From NCBI GenBank assembly GCA_002509495.1, contig DAEV01000073.1:1-17540 (forward strand): a stretch of 17,540 bases of DNA, written 5' to 3'. Source of the DNA: Methanolinea sp. UBA473. GTDB lineage: Archaea > Halobacteriota > Methanomicrobia > Methanomicrobiales > Methanospirillaceae. The notes below the pieces were generated by a model that saw only the letters and a list, made by a program, of their open reading frames with translations, had not been told where the DNA came from and searched no databases. Positions 1-8,394 of the stretch are shown here, piece by piece. Position numbers and translations under genes: made by a program. Numbering within the stretch: the stretch's first letter is position 1; each line of letters starts with the position of its first letter.

Positions 1-2
1 AG

Positions 3-113
3 CCCCTCGCGGTATTCGCGGGGGCGGCGGCGTTCATCACGTCGGGGTGCGGGGACAACAGCCCCCTCATTTGCGGCTCTCCGGGAATCTATTCCGCACA
101 GAGCATCGCATGA
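3..113 (+). CDS. C-terminal end of a possible protein running in from the left edge
   Basis: The reading frame is open from the window edge to TGA at 111-113 and gives 36 residues. The first part is alanine-rich and hydrophobic (A-V-F-A-G-A-A-A-F), followed by a Gly/Cys/Ser-rich stretch. Third codon positions are strongly G/C, as in the clear genes of this window, and more so than in the other two forward frames. This suggests the tail of a real gene, perhaps a membrane or exported protein. No family is recognised and the fragment is too short to name. A longer frame overlapping it (47-340) has poor composition and is judged spurious. Confidence 0.35.
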   Translation, partial: PLAVFAGAAAFITSGCGDNSPLICGSPGIYSAQSIA

Positions 114-244
114 CACTTCAGGGGCTCCACCCCGCTGCTCTGGCCACCCCACATTGCGATAAGCCCGTGTGCTGGGGCATCTATAATCATAGGATTACCA
201 TAATCGGCCACCGAAATTGCCGCGAAGACTCCGTCTTTCGAATC

Positions 245-267
245 CGGGGGCGAGCATCCGGCCCCCG
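245..267. repeat. GC-rich stem-loop
   Basis: CGGGGGC at 245-251 pairs perfectly with GCCCCCG at 261-267 across a 9-nt loop. It lies in the gap between the partial left-edge gene and the end of the minus-strand dehydrogenase gene, 29 bases from the hairpin at 296-316. It may be part of a termination or RNA-end-processing region. The function is inferred from position only. Confidence 0.4.
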
Positions 268-295
268 CTCCAGTCTGCCTCGCGATTTCTGGTTG

Positions 296-316
296 CGAAG
301 GGGCAAAGCCCCTTCG
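296..316 (-). terminator. Perfect hairpin directly after the dehydrogenase stop codon
   Basis: A 9-bp perfect stem (CGAAGGGGC / GCCCCTTCG) with a 3-nt AAA loop begins two bases beyond the TAA stop of the minus-strand gene (stop at 318-320). There is no T-tract on the minus-strand side, so it is not a classical bacterial intrinsic terminator. It could mark the 3' end of the mRNA or be a REP-like element. The same arrangement recurs at 4121-4141 behind another minus-strand gene. Confidence 0.4.
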
Positions 317-317
317 T

Positions 318-1259
318 TTAAGGAAACTTCAGTTCGATAAAACCGTCAGGTTTCTCAAGTACCAGTCTGGCAAGCACGAGGTCCTGGATGGCGAGCCCCG
401 TAGAATCAAACACGGTGATCTCCGATTCGCTCTCCCTTTTCTTTTTTCCAAGGACCAGTTCCCCCAGTGTCCCGGCAATCTGGCCGGCCGAAAAGATCCC
501 TTTCCCGATCGGCACGTTCACCTCTCCCGAATGGACGGCCTGGACCGGGTCGTCGACAAAGACCCTGGCCCTTTCGAGGATGACGGGATCCAGTTCTTCC
601 TTCCCGGGCGCATCCGCGCCAATGGCGTTGATGTGCGTGCCCTCACCGATCCACTCGCTCTTCACCAGCGGTTCGCGTGAAGGGGTCGTGGTGACCACGA
701 TATCACAGCCGCAGGCATCGGGCAGGGCTACGCTCCGGCACGCGAATGATTCCGAAATCCGCCTGCAGAATGATTCCGCGTTCTTTCCATCCCGGCTCCA
801 TACGAGAACCTCCTCGACGGGAAGTTCCCTCGCAATCGCCTGGAGCTGGGCCAGCGCCTGCCGTCCGCTCCCCACCAGCCCCAACCGGATAGTGCGGCGG
901 GGCGAGAGGTATTTGGCCGCAACCGCTCCCGCAGCGCCTGTCCGGAGATCGGTGAGATCCGTCGCATTGAGGATAGCGAGGGGGACCCCCGTCTCTACGT
1001 CGAGGATCACGGTAAGAGCCATGACCGTCGGCAGCCCGAGACCCGGGTTCCCGGGATGCACGTTCACGATTTTAACCCCGGCGATATTCATGGAAGGGAT
1101 ATAGGCCGGCATGGTCCGGAAATCTCCCCGTTCAAGGTTGATGTAAACCTTGGGAGGCATCTGCACGTTTCCTCTCCCCTGCTCGGCAAATGCCTCCTCG
1201 ATGGCATCGTTCACCAGGCCGACGTCGAGATCCCTGGCCGGATCCGGATAATATCGCAT
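318..1259 (-). CDS. Ornithine cyclodeaminase / alanine dehydrogenase family protein (mu-crystallin fold)
   Basis: This 313-residue protein is a full-length member of the OCD/mu-crystallin family, which are NAD(P)-dependent enzymes acting on amino or imino acids. Archaeal members include the alanine dehydrogenase of Archaeoglobus. Visible features are the N-terminal substrate half with K63 in G-V-K-I-V-N and R106 in T-D-L-R-T-G, the Rossmann glycine motif G-L-V-G-S-G-R-Q-A at about 127-135, the conserved G-A-D-A-P-G-K-E-E-L-D segment around 213-224, and a C-terminal F-D-S-T-G-L-A-I-Q-D. The ATG at 1257-1259 gives the normal N-terminus; no clear Shine-Dalgarno precedes it. It is transcribed divergently from the ATP-grasp gene. 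Sequence alone does not separate alanine dehydrogenase from ornithine cyclodeaminase or an imine reductase. Confidence 0.9.
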   Translation of the reverse strand: MRYYPDPARDLDVGLVNDAIEEAFAEQGRGNVQMPPKVYINLERGDFRTMPAYIPSMNIAGVKIVNVHPGNPGLGLPTVMALTVILDVETGVPLAILNATDLTDLRTGAAGAVAAKYLSPRRTIRLGLVGSGRQALAQLQAIARELPVEEVLVWSRDGKNAESFCRRISESFACRSVALPDACGCDIVVTTTPSREPLVKSEWIGEGTHINAIGADAPGKEELDPVILERARVFVDDPVQAVHSGEVNVPIGKGIFSAGQIAGTLGELVLGKKKRESESEITVFDSTGLAIQDLVLARLVLEKPDGFIELKFP

Positions 1260-1450
1260 GGAAAATGGATGGGCCCTTTGTGATTAAGAAGATAGTGACC
1301 GTGCGGGCCCTCGTGTCCTACCCTTTCGATGGCCCCGGGGATGCATACGATCCGCGATGCATACCTTCCCCAGCCGGGAGCGGAAGAATCAACCTTATCC
1401 TCTGGAGAATCCCACGATGTACCGGACTACCACGACCGTGTGAACCCCCC

Positions 1451-2245
1451 ATGATCTCAATCGTTCCAAAGCCCACCGATACCCCGGATGACAATTCCAC
1501 CGCCGCAGTCGTCAGGGAGATAAAAGCTCAGGGAGGGGACTGCGCAATCCTCGACCTGGACCAGATCGATCCGTTCTCCTCGCCCCTTCAAGGCGGGCTC
1601 ATCTGGGTCTGCGGCCTGCGGCAGGACGAACACCAGTTCGAGGTCGTCCACGCCCTTTCGGTCAAAAACAGGGTCGTGAACACTCCTGATTCGATCTTCA
1701 CCTGCGCGAGCAAAGTCCTTACCTCCACCCTGCTTGTGACCCATGGAATCCCTACTCCCCTCACCTTCTTCACGTCCTCCCGGGAGAAGGCATCCGGGTT
1801 TATTGCCAGGATGGGAAAGGTGGTCACGAAACCCGTATACGGGTTTGACGGCAACGGGATCTCCCTCGTCAACTCGCCTGATCAGCTCGGACCGCCTCCC
1901 TACTACCTGCAGGAGTATGTCCCGAATGACAGGGACTTCCGCGTATTTGTCATCGACGGAAGGGCTGTAGGTGCGATCGCCAGGATCTCCGACACCCTGG
2001 CGCACAATATCCACCAGGGAGGCACCGGGCGCCCGGTCGGGATCGACCCCCGGATGCAGGAGATTGCAGGCGCCGCCGCAAAAGCGGTCGGAGTGGACTA
2101 CGGGGGTGTCGACCTCCTGCCGTGCGGCAATGACTACTGTGTCCTTGAGGTGAACGGCACGCCAAACTGGCACTGTATGGGCGTAAACATCCCGAAACTG
2201 CTCGCAAACTATCTTCTTTCCGAAGAGAAAACGCTCCGGGCTTAA
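1451..2245 (+). CDS. RimK-type ATP-grasp ligase, MptN/CofF-like (cofactor glutamate ligase)
   Basis: The 264-residue product is an ATP-grasp enzyme of the RimK branch, which forms amide bonds between a carboxylate and an amino acid using ATP. Archaeal relatives are MptN (tetrahydromethanopterin:glutamate ligase, making tetrahydrosarcinapterin) and CofF (which caps coenzyme F420 with an alpha-linked glutamate). Motifs seen are V-V-T-K-P-V-Y-G-F-D-G-N-G with ATP-binding K127, Y-Y-L-Q-E-Y-V at 151-157, R-D-F-R-V-F-V-I-D-G, the H-N-I-H-Q-G-G signature at 185-191, and metal ligands D221, E233 and N235 in V-L-E-V-N-G-T-P-N-W. The frame is open upstream to 1190, but family members begin near the ATG at 1451, and the earlier part would run into the divergent gene. 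Choosing between MptN and CofF needs phylogeny. Confidence 0.88.
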   Translation: MISIVPKPTDTPDDNSTAAVVREIKAQGGDCAILDLDQIDPFSSPLQGGLIWVCGLRQDEHQFEVVHALSVKNRVVNTPDSIFTCASKVLTSTLLVTHGIPTPLTFFTSSREKASGFIARMGKVVTKPVYGFDGNGISLVNSPDQLGPPPYYLQEYVPNDRDFRVFVIDGRAVGAIARISDTLAHNIHQGGTGRPVGIDPRMQEIAGAAAKAVGVDYGGVDLLPCGNDYCVLEVNGTPNWHCMGVNIPKLLANYLLSEEKTLRA

Positions 2246-2288
2246 AACGACAGGAAAAACCGGGAAATAAAGATCGGGAACTGAAAAA

Positions 2289-2573
2289 TTACGAAATATA
2301 CTCCATTTCCTTGAGGGTCTTTGCGGCAAGTTCCTTCATGCGTGCAGAGATCCTTCCCGAGGCGGAGAACTCTACTTCCTTCATGGCATTCGCGAGTTCG
2401 TTTCCAAGGACGAATATAGCGTACTTATGCTCCATCTTGCTTTTGTGCATCTGGGACGGGTTGATCTTGAGAGAATAATACTGGTTGAACTTGAGGCCTG
2501 AATTCGCAGATTCAAAGTAATCCTTGATCTCGTACAGCATCTGGTGAAGTGTGATCAGTTCTTCTTTGTGCAT
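2289..2573 (-). CDS. UPF0058 family small archaeal protein
   Basis: This 94-residue protein matches the archaeal UPF0058 family by length and by its opening M-H-K-E-E-L-I-T-L-H-Q-M-L, its central Y-Y-S-L-K-I-N-P-S-Q-M-H-K-S-K-M-E-H-K and its charged helical C-terminus. Several His residues (2, 10, 43, 49) fit the occasional description of the family as metal-binding, but its function is unknown. The start at 2571-2573 is directly preceded by GTGAGAGG. A TATA-like CTATTTATTTT (minus strand, near 2609-2618) in the 60-base gap after dnaG suggests it can be transcribed on its own as well as with dnaG. Confidence 0.85.
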   Translation of the reverse strand: MHKEELITLHQMLYEIKDYFESANSGLKFNQYYSLKINPSQMHKSKMEHKYAIFVLGNELANAMKEVEFSASGRISARMKELAAKTLKEMEYIS

Positions 2574-2633
2574 CCTCTCACATCCGAAGATAGGATAGGC
2601 ACATGGAAAATAAATAGGTATCTAAGGAAAAAA

Positions 2634-3881
2634 TCAGGCAATTTTTAGAAGCCTGATTGAGATAGGACGCTTGATAATGCCTCTAAAGTTCCTTGCGGCC
2701 ACGTACTCGAAACCTTTCACGGAAAGACGGTCCAGAAGCCGCTGGTTCACATCGCCGTCCAGTACGAGGCCTGCTGCCTCACCGTCAAGCTCTCCGAGTG
2801 CCGCCTCCACCTCCTCAGCCCTGGCTTCCCTCAGCACCGAAAAGTCCCGGGCAAGGAACCTGGCAATCTTCTTCCCCCGGACTTCCCTTAGATGATCTCC
2901 CAGGGTCGGCGGCTGGCGCCGGGACTGGTCGGATTCCCGCCGAGGCTGTCCTTTCCGGCGGGACACGTGATCACCCTGGAGAGCATCTCCGGCACCTTCG
3001 ACTATCTCCGCAGACTTCCCCGGTTTTTGTTCCGATCCCGGCTCAGGCTCTGCCTGCTCAAGTTCTTCTTTGACATACTCCACAGGGATCTTGTTGCGAA
3101 GGGCTTTGATGATCTCCTTCCGCGAGAGATCCTCCACACTCTTTCCGCGCGGCGAATAGGCCACGAAATCGATCTCGGCGACCTGGAGCAGTTCCCGCAG
3201 GATGAGGTCTCCACCCCTGTCGCCATCGAGGAATGCGGTCGCCGTCTTCTTTTCACAGAGATCCACGATGGTGCGGGAGACCCGTGTACCTTCCACTGCC
3301 ACGGCATTCTTGATTCCGAACCGGAGCAGGTTGAGCACATCGGCACGACCCTCCACCACGATGATGGCATCCGAGTCCGGGACGTTGGGGCCGGCAGGGA
3401 CTTTGTCCTCCCCGATGGTCCCGATCTTCTCCATCCTCATGTTCTCCCGGACCTCATCGATCAGTACATCCGAATCGATGGATCCCTCCTCAAAGGACCC
3501 GACCAGGATCTCCTTTGCCCGCTCCACGATCCGCCGGCGCTTGCTCACCCGGATATCCTCGATGGATTCGACCGCAACCCGTGCCACGCAGGGGCCCACG
3601 CGATCGATACTCTCCAGGGATGCTGCCAGTATGGCAGTCTCTGCCCTGTCGAGCGAGGATGCTATGTAGATCTCTCCTTTCGTCTCGCCTTTCTTGCTCC
3701 CAATCTGGACGTCGATCCTTCCGACCCGTCCTGTTCGCTGTAGATCCCGTAAGTCGAGGTCTTCGCCGAGTAACCCTTCTGTCTGGCCAAAGATGGCTCC
3801 CACTACATCAGGCTTCTCGACCACCCCCTCCGCCTCGAGATGAAGATGAATAAGGTACTTGGTAGTATCGCTGGAGTACAT
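2634..3881 (-). CDS. dnaG: Archaeal DnaG-type primase / exosome-associated protein
   Basis: The 415-residue product is archaeal DnaG. The N-terminal domain (about 1-165) starts with [14 protein letters not shown] and lacks the bacterial zinc-binding domain, as expected in archaea. The TOPRIM domain follows with [11 protein letters not shown] at 172-182 (catalytic E177) and A-F-L-D-G-D-R-G-G at 216-224 (D219 and D221). A charged, low-complexity linker spans roughly 272-330, then a C-terminal domain. In archaea this protein can synthesise primers but is best documented as a subunit of the RNA exosome complex (Rrp4/Rrp41/Rrp42/Csl4). It is preceded by a strong TATA box at 3949-3960 and followed by the UPF0058 gene. 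A 283-codon frame antisense to it (2892-3743) is a shadow. Confidence 0.96.
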   Translation of the reverse strand: MYSSDTTKYLIHLHLEAEGVVEKPDVVGAIFGQTEGLLGEDLDLRDLQRTGRVGRIDVQIGSKKGETKGEIYIASSLDRAETAILAASLESIDRVGPCVARVAVESIEDIRVSKRRRIVERAKEILVGSFEEGSIDSDVLIDEVRENMRMEKIGTIGEDKVPAGPNVPDSDAIIVVEGRADVLNLLRFGIKNAVAVEGTRVSRTIVDLCEKKTATAFLDGDRGGDLILRELLQVAEIDFVAYSPRGKSVEDLSRKEIIKALRNKIPVEYVKEELEQAEPEPGSEQKPGKSAEIVEGAGDALQGDHVSRRKGQPRRESDQSRRQPPTLGDHLREVRGKKIARFLARDFSVLREARAEEVEAALGELDGEAAGLVLDGDVNQRLLDRLSVKGFEYVAARNFRGIIKRPISIRLLKIA

Positions 3882-3948
3882 TGTCCCAACTCAATCCGGT
3901 CATCATAAGTCAATGGTGGATCTGCATCCGTCATGTGACGATTATATC

Positions 3949-3960
3949 TTATATTTTATA
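3949..3960 (-). promoter_or_regulatory. TATA box of dnaG
   Basis: On the minus strand the sequence reads TATAAAATATAA, within an AT-rich block spanning about 3940-3980. A start site about 25 bases downstream would fall near 3930, giving a leader of roughly 50 bases before the dnaG ATG at 3881. Confidence 0.6.
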
Positions 3961-4035
3961 TCATATGAACATATTTTTTCGTGCAAGACCGATCCCGCCA
4001 GGAGAACTGGAACTGCCAAACCTCGATATGAACCG

Positions 4036-4064
4036 GGATCCGTGATTCACCCGGCCACGGATCC
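4036..4064. repeat. 9-bp inverted repeat
   Basis: GGATCCGTG (4036-4044) pairs perfectly with CACGGATCC (4056-4064) across an 11-nt loop. It lies in the gap between the dnaG promoter and the 3' end of the DUF167 gene and shares the GGATCCG core with the hairpin at 4121-4141. The rest of this 261-base gap (3882-4142) shows only the dnaG promoter. Confidence 0.4.
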
Positions 4065-4120
4065 AATCAAGGGCCATCTGTGATCCGGATTCGGCAGATC
4101 TCCCGCTATCATAGTTCGTC

Positions 4121-4141
4121 CGATCCGGTTTCGCCGGATCG
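4121..4141 (-). terminator. Perfect hairpin directly after the DUF167 gene stop
   Basis: CGATCCGG (4121-4128) and CCGGATCG (4134-4141) form an 8-bp perfect stem with a 5-nt loop. It starts two bases past the minus-strand stop codon at 4143-4145, copying the layout seen at 296-316. It may act as a 3'-end or termination signal. No T-tract follows on the minus strand. Confidence 0.4.
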
Positions 4142-4142
4142 T

Positions 4143-4466
4143 TTATTCTTCCTGCCAGGCTCCTTCAAAAATGTCCGCCAGTTCGGAGACCGGCATCCCC
4201 TTGATTAAAAGTTTCTTGGCGGACGAACCCGCGCCGGAATGGATGACCACCCTGGTCTTTGGAATTCCGAGGGTCGCAGATACAAGGGCGATCACTGCCT
4301 GGTTGGCCTTCCCGCCGACCGGCGGCTCGGTCACCTGGCAGCCAATGCTCTTCCTCCATGTATTGTATCCGGTGGGAAACCGATCCCTCGACGCCCCTGC
4401 CGAGACTTCAACCGATATGAGGGTCCCCTCCCTGGTCCCGGTAAGGGCCTGCAGGTACTCTTTCAT
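4143..4466 (-). CDS. DUF167 / UPF0235 (YggU-like) family protein
   Basis: This 107-residue protein has the hallmarks of the YggU/DUF167 family: V-E-V-S-A-G-A-S-R-D at about 19-28, then C-Q-V-T-E-P-P-V-G-G-K-A-N-Q-A-V-I in the middle (the P-P-x-G-G-K-A-N signature), and V-V-I-H-S-G-A-G-S-S-A-K-K-L-L-I near 73-88. The family is a small alpha/beta fold with no established function. It lies 161 bases downstream of the dihydroorotase gene on the same strand and may be its distal operon partner. It ends in the hairpin at 4121-4141. Confidence 0.88.
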   Translation of the reverse strand: MKEYLQALTGTREGTLISVEVSAGASRDRFPTGYNTWRKSIGCQVTEPPVGGKANQAVIALVSATLGIPKTRVVIHSGAGSSAKKLLIKGMPVSELADIFEGAWQEE

Positions 4467-4627
4467 AAAATCACAGAAGTGTTGTCGCCCGGCATTAACA
4501 ACTGCGGCTCATCGGTGGCGTGGCGCCGTTCCATCACCCGTTTTTCCCATTGCCGGGCGGTGCCTGTCGCACAGCCGGGTTGTCCCGTGGATCATCTCCA
4601 GGCTTCGCCACTCGATCACCCGGGGAC

Positions 4628-5932
4628 CTATGGCCGTGCTGTATCGGCACCATTCTTCATCTGTCCTGTGCCTATATAACCTCTCCCCGGGAACCAGCGC
4701 GGTGATGCAGGGGGAAAGTCCCCGAATCGATATGCCACCCGGCCGCCCATGATCACGATCTCAGGGAATACCGCCCCCATCCCTTCGTAGGGGGTCCACC
4801 CGGCCTTGCTGTGGAGGTCGTCTGCCCGGACCTCCCCGGCTTCCCCAGGGTAAAGGGCAAAATCCGCCCTTTCCCCGACTGCAAATCCCGCACGGGGGAT
4901 GCCAAGGATCCCGGATGGCCCCCAGGAGGTCTTCTCCGTCAGCTCCTGGAGGGGGATCTTTCTCTCGCGGCATCGCGCCACGAGCAGGGGCACCATGGTC
5001 TCTACCCCCGGAATCCCCGAAGGGGCTAAATCAAAAGCGAGTGCCTTCTCCTCCCTGGTATGGGGAGCGTGGTCCGAGGCAATCGCGTGGATCCGGTCCC
5101 ATCTGGACCAGAGTCTTTTCACTTCGGCTTCCGGGCGGAGGGGCGGGTTCACTTTCCCCTCCGGATCTTCGGGATCGAACATCTCGAGGGAGAGGAGGAG
5201 ATGGTGCGGGGCAACCTCTACTGAACTCCCTCCCGCTGCATCGACGGACGCGGCGGTGCTCATGTGGCAGAAATGAAGGCGGGCGGAATTCCGGTTCAGG
5301 CGCCGCACTTCCGCCACAGCCCGGGCTTCACCGGCTGGCGAGCGGAGGGCGTGGTGAGCAGGAAGACTTGTGTCCGGACCCGGATTCGCCTCCTCCGCAT
5401 GGATCGTGGCGAGTCCGCGAAGATCCCCGATCTTCGCGAGGAGTCGCTCCAGGTCTCCCGGTGCCAGGCCTTCCGCAAAACTGGAGGGTGCGGCAAACAC
5501 CTCCCCGAATGCCATCACGCCTGCCCTCCAGAGCCCCCGGAGGTCCGCCCCGGGGGAAACACCCCCGTTCACTGCAAAGTGGCAGCAGGACGATGCAAGG
5601 GCTTCCCTGACCCTGTCGGCAGCCAGTGCCCCGGTAGTGAGCGGAGGCAGGGTATTCGGCTGGTCCACGACGAGCGTCACACCCCCGGCAAGCGCACTCC
5701 TGCTCCCGGTCCTCCAGTCCTCTTTGGCTCCCTGTCGACCACCCCTCATATGGACATGCATGTCCACTGCGGCAGGAAGGACTGTGAAAGAACGGCAGTC
5801 GATCCGGTCCTCCGCGGGAAGGCCTGCCCCGACATGGCAGACCGCACCGTTCCGGACAGAAAGATCCGCCACCCTCCCCCCGGGGAGAGAAACACCGCAG
5901 AGTACCAGGTCGCACCGGGATTTCGCGGTCAT
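4628..5932 (-). CDS. pyrC: Dihydroorotase, class I
   Basis: The 434-residue product is an amidohydrolase of the dihydroorotase type, which closes N-carbamoyl-L-aspartate to dihydroorotate in pyrimidine synthesis. Metal and substrate motifs seen are D-M-H-V-H-M-R at 57-63 (H59, H61), V-D-Q-P-N-T-L-P-P at 89-97, T-I-H-A-E with H178, L-H-F-C-H-M-S-T with H223, K-V-N-P-P-L-R at 260-266, and A-S-D-H-A-P-H-T with catalytic D287. Glu144 in A-F-G-E-V-F stands where related enzymes carry the metal-bridging carboxylated Lys or an Asp. Length is normal for the family. The gene begins 59 bases after the exporter gene ends, so co-transcription is likely though there is no evident functional link. The start is the only ATG giving the usual N-terminus. 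Confidence 0.93.
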   Translation of the reverse strand: MTAKSRCDLVLCGVSLPGGRVADLSVRNGAVCHVGAGLPAEDRIDCRSFTVLPAAVDMHVHMRGGRQGAKEDWRTGSRSALAGGVTLVVDQPNTLPPLTTGALAADRVREALASSCCHFAVNGGVSPGADLRGLWRAGVMAFGEVFAAPSSFAEGLAPGDLERLLAKIGDLRGLATIHAEEANPGPDTSLPAHHALRSPAGEARAVAEVRRLNRNSARLHFCHMSTAASVDAAGGSSVEVAPHHLLLSLEMFDPEDPEGKVNPPLRPEAEVKRLWSRWDRIHAIASDHAPHTREEKALAFDLAPSGIPGVETMVPLLVARCRERKIPLQELTEKTSWGPSGILGIPRAGFAVGERADFALYPGEAGEVRADDLHSKAGWTPYEGMGAVFPEIVIMGGRVAYRFGDFPPASPRWFPGRGYIGTGQMKNGADTARP

Positions 5933-5991
5933 CGTACTGATTGATGGGACAGGGAAAAAGAAGATACTTGCCTCTCAAGAGGTCGAACGGA

Positions 5992-8244
5992 TCAGGGGGC
6001 CGGTTCGTCCTCCTTCGCGTGTTCCAGGCGCCCGACAAGGACCAGGACCGCAGGCATCACGACGATAGCCCCGATCAGGGAGAATCCAACGGTAATGACC
6101 GTGACAATCCCGAAGTTGCTGATAATGTTGAAACTGGAGGCGATGAGTGCTGCGAATCCAAAGACCGTGGTCATACCGGAGACGGTGATGGCGGTCCCGA
6201 TCTGGCGCACCCCGTGGGTGATCGCCGGGACCAGGGCCATCCCCGCGGCCCTCTCCTCGTATGCACGCTCCATGATGAGGATGGTATACTCGGAGGCCAC
6301 ACCGATCGTCATGGACCCCAGCGTGGCGGTCAGGGGAGTATAGTCGATTCCAAGAATGTACATGATGAGGCCGTTCCATCCCACGATCATCATAATAGGG
6401 ATCACCGGGGTGGCGGATTTTCCGACCCTCCGGTAAATGAGGAAGAGGAAGACGAAGATAAGAACGAAGGCGATCACCGTCATCTGGGTCTTGCCTTTCG
6501 AGATCTCGTTGATCAGGTTGGAGAACATCTCGCCCATGCCCGTGACCGTCGCGCTGACCCCTGCCGGAGGTTCGTTCCATTTAAGATCGCTGCGGACGCT
6601 CTCTATCATGGATAACGCTACCTCGTTCTCCATATCCACCGTGGAAAAGGTGATGATAGCCTCCGACTTCCCGTTCACGTACCGGTCCCGGGTCTCCTCC
6701 GGTACCTTTTCCAGTGCGGCATTCAACTCGGAATTGGTCTGCGGGAGGACTCCTCCGTTGTACTGGATGAGGTAATCGGCGATGCTCAGGGATCCCGTGA
6801 TCTTCTTGTTATGGCTCTCCTCGTACTTCTGGAATTCGTACATCCATGAGATGGTCCCGGAATCGAGCACGTTATCCCCTCGCACGTAAATCGGAAGGGA
6901 TGACGTGGAACCCATCGTCCGGCTGACTTTTTTTAAGTCGATGATCGCAGGCATGTCCGGCGGGACGAACGTATCCTCGTTCGTGTTGACGATGATCTCG
7001 TTGTCCATCTGGAACCCGATGAATGCCACGAGGGCGCAGAGGATGAGGATCGGGACGGGGTGCCTTGCAACCTTCTCTGTAAGCGTTCCGAGGAACTGGT
7101 TGTAGGACTCCATTGCATGTTTCTTCTCGTTTTCCTGATTCCCGGGCCCATTTCCGAACTTTGGACGGTAGTTAAAGACAATGCCAATGGCAGGCACGGC
7201 AATCAGCGCGACGAGGTAACAGCAGATCACTCCGATCACGCACACAAGCCCGAAACTCCGGATCATGGGGAGCGGGGAGATGAGGAGGGCAAGGAACCCC
7301 ATGGAGGTCGAGAGCATCGCATAGAGAATAGAAGGACCCGCTTTGGTGATGGTGGTGCGCACCGCGTCAGGAATCGGGGAACGCCGGGTCTCTTCATCGA
7401 ACCGGGAATGGATCTGGATGGCATAGTCTATGCCTATACCGATGAGAACCGGGAAGGCTCCGATCGTGATCATCGTGATCGGCATCCCGGAGAACCCGAT
7501 GATCCCGAATGTCAGGATCAGGCCGCACGCCACGATGCCCACGGAAAGGAACCGGTAGCGGACATTCCCGAACAGGAATCCCACCGCCACCACCATGAGG
7601 CCCATGGCCACCAGGATGAGGGTGCCCATCGATACGCTCATCTCCCTTCCCATCTGCTGCTGGAAGGCAGGATCACCCGTTACCGCTACCGTAACCCCGG
7701 GAGGAGGATTTGAGAGCCGGACGATGGATTCCAGGTTCTCCACCACCTTCGCCTGTGCATCCTGGGAGAGTCCCGGTTCCAGGGTGACCACGCAGATGGT
7801 CATCAGGTTGGAGGGTACATACCGGGACGTGATCTCTGCGGGAAGGGCTTCCATGGCCGTCTGGATCTCGGCCTTCGAAGAGGGGAGCTCTCCTCCATTC
7901 ATCTGCCGTGCGAGATCGGCGATGCTGCCGACGCCCGCCACGTTCCTCTGGTGCGATACATCGGTCTGCAGGCGGTCCATATACGCAAGGACATCGGGAT
8001 TGAGGACATCGTCGCTCTCGATGAGGAGCATGATGCTGTCCGACTGGAAATTGTCGGTATATTTGTCGAGCAGCACCCCACGTTCGGTATCCTTGTCGAC
8101 GTACGTCTCGGATCCGGTGGACATCGTGATGTACGTGGTTCCCACGAGCGATGCAAAGATCACCGCTCCAAGAATGATCAGAACAAGTACCGGCCTCCTC
8201 ACCACCAGTTCTGCGAGGATCTCGTAGGGGGAATGGATGGCCAT
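5992..8244 (-). CDS. RND superfamily exporter, HAE3 (MMPL-like) family
   Basis: The 750-residue protein has the duplicated RND architecture: one membrane helix (about 18-39), a large extracytoplasmic loop (about 40-200), five helices (about 205-360), a cytoplasmic link, and the same pattern again. The first half carries G-I-G-I-D-Y-A-I-Q at 269-277 followed by R-F-D-E-E, the usual relay-helix region. The second half has G-V-A-S-E-Y-T-I-L around 648-656, with Glu in place of Asp. This fits the archaeal hydrophobe/amphiphile efflux-3 family, which lacks a fusion protein and outer-membrane partner. The substrate is unknown; lipids or hopanoid-like hydrophobic compounds are possible. A minus-strand TATA-like CTTTATCT lies near 8274-8283, next to a 6-bp inverted repeat at 8259-8278. 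Confidence 0.92.
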   Translation of the reverse strand: MAIHSPYEILAELVVRRPVLVLIILGAVIFASLVGTTYITMSTGSETYVDKDTERGVLLDKYTDNFQSDSIMLLIESDDVLNPDVLAYMDRLQTDVSHQRNVAGVGSIADLARQMNGGELPSSKAEIQTAMEALPAEITSRYVPSNLMTICVVTLEPGLSQDAQAKVVENLESIVRLSNPPPGVTVAVTGDPAFQQQMGREMSVSMGTLILVAMGLMVVAVGFLFGNVRYRFLSVGIVACGLILTFGIIGFSGMPITMITIGAFPVLIGIGIDYAIQIHSRFDEETRRSPIPDAVRTTITKAGPSILYAMLSTSMGFLALLISPLPMIRSFGLVCVIGVICCYLVALIAVPAIGIVFNYRPKFGNGPGNQENEKKHAMESYNQFLGTLTEKVARHPVPILILCALVAFIGFQMDNEIIVNTNEDTFVPPDMPAIIDLKKVSRTMGSTSSLPIYVRGDNVLDSGTISWMYEFQKYEESHNKKITGSLSIADYLIQYNGGVLPQTNSELNAALEKVPEETRDRYVNGKSEAIITFSTVDMENEVALSMIESVRSDLKWNEPPAGVSATVTGMGEMFSNLINEISKGKTQMTVIAFVLIFVFLFLIYRRVGKSATPVIPIMMIVGWNGLIMYILGIDYTPLTATLGSMTIGVASEYTILIMERAYEERAAGMALVPAITHGVRQIGTAITVSGMTTVFGFAALIASSFNIISNFGIVTVITVGFSLIGAIVVMPAVLVLVGRLEHAKEDEPAP

Positions 8245-8394
8245 GAAATACTCTCAGGTATCTCGTTTCCAGGAGATAAAGATTTGTTGCGGTTATGACA
8301 ACAACAAACCCGCGTGCATGATTGAGAATTGCAGGGAAAAACTCATTTCTTATAAAAAAGAATCAACGAAAAGGGGAAGATCCCTTATCGGCCT

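Noticed and set aside
47..340. Plus-strand frame of 97 codons at the left end
   Set aside because: Poor composition (Arg/Pro/His-rich), no domain, and it crosses two hairpins and the 3' end of the dehydrogenase gene; the short in-frame tail at 3-113 is more gene-like.
2892..3743. 283-codon plus-strand frame
   Set aside because: Entirely antisense to dnaG, which has clear TOPRIM motifs; a codon-bias shadow.
5264..6068. Several 200-plus-codon plus-strand frames opposite the dihydroorotase gene
   Set aside because: Shadows of a GC-rich gene with intact active-site motifs; their translations are Arg/Pro-rich and without domains.
5975..6580. 201-codon minus-strand frame inside the exporter gene
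   Set aside because: Alternative frame of the HAE3 exporter gene, with His/Asp/Arg-rich nonsense composition.
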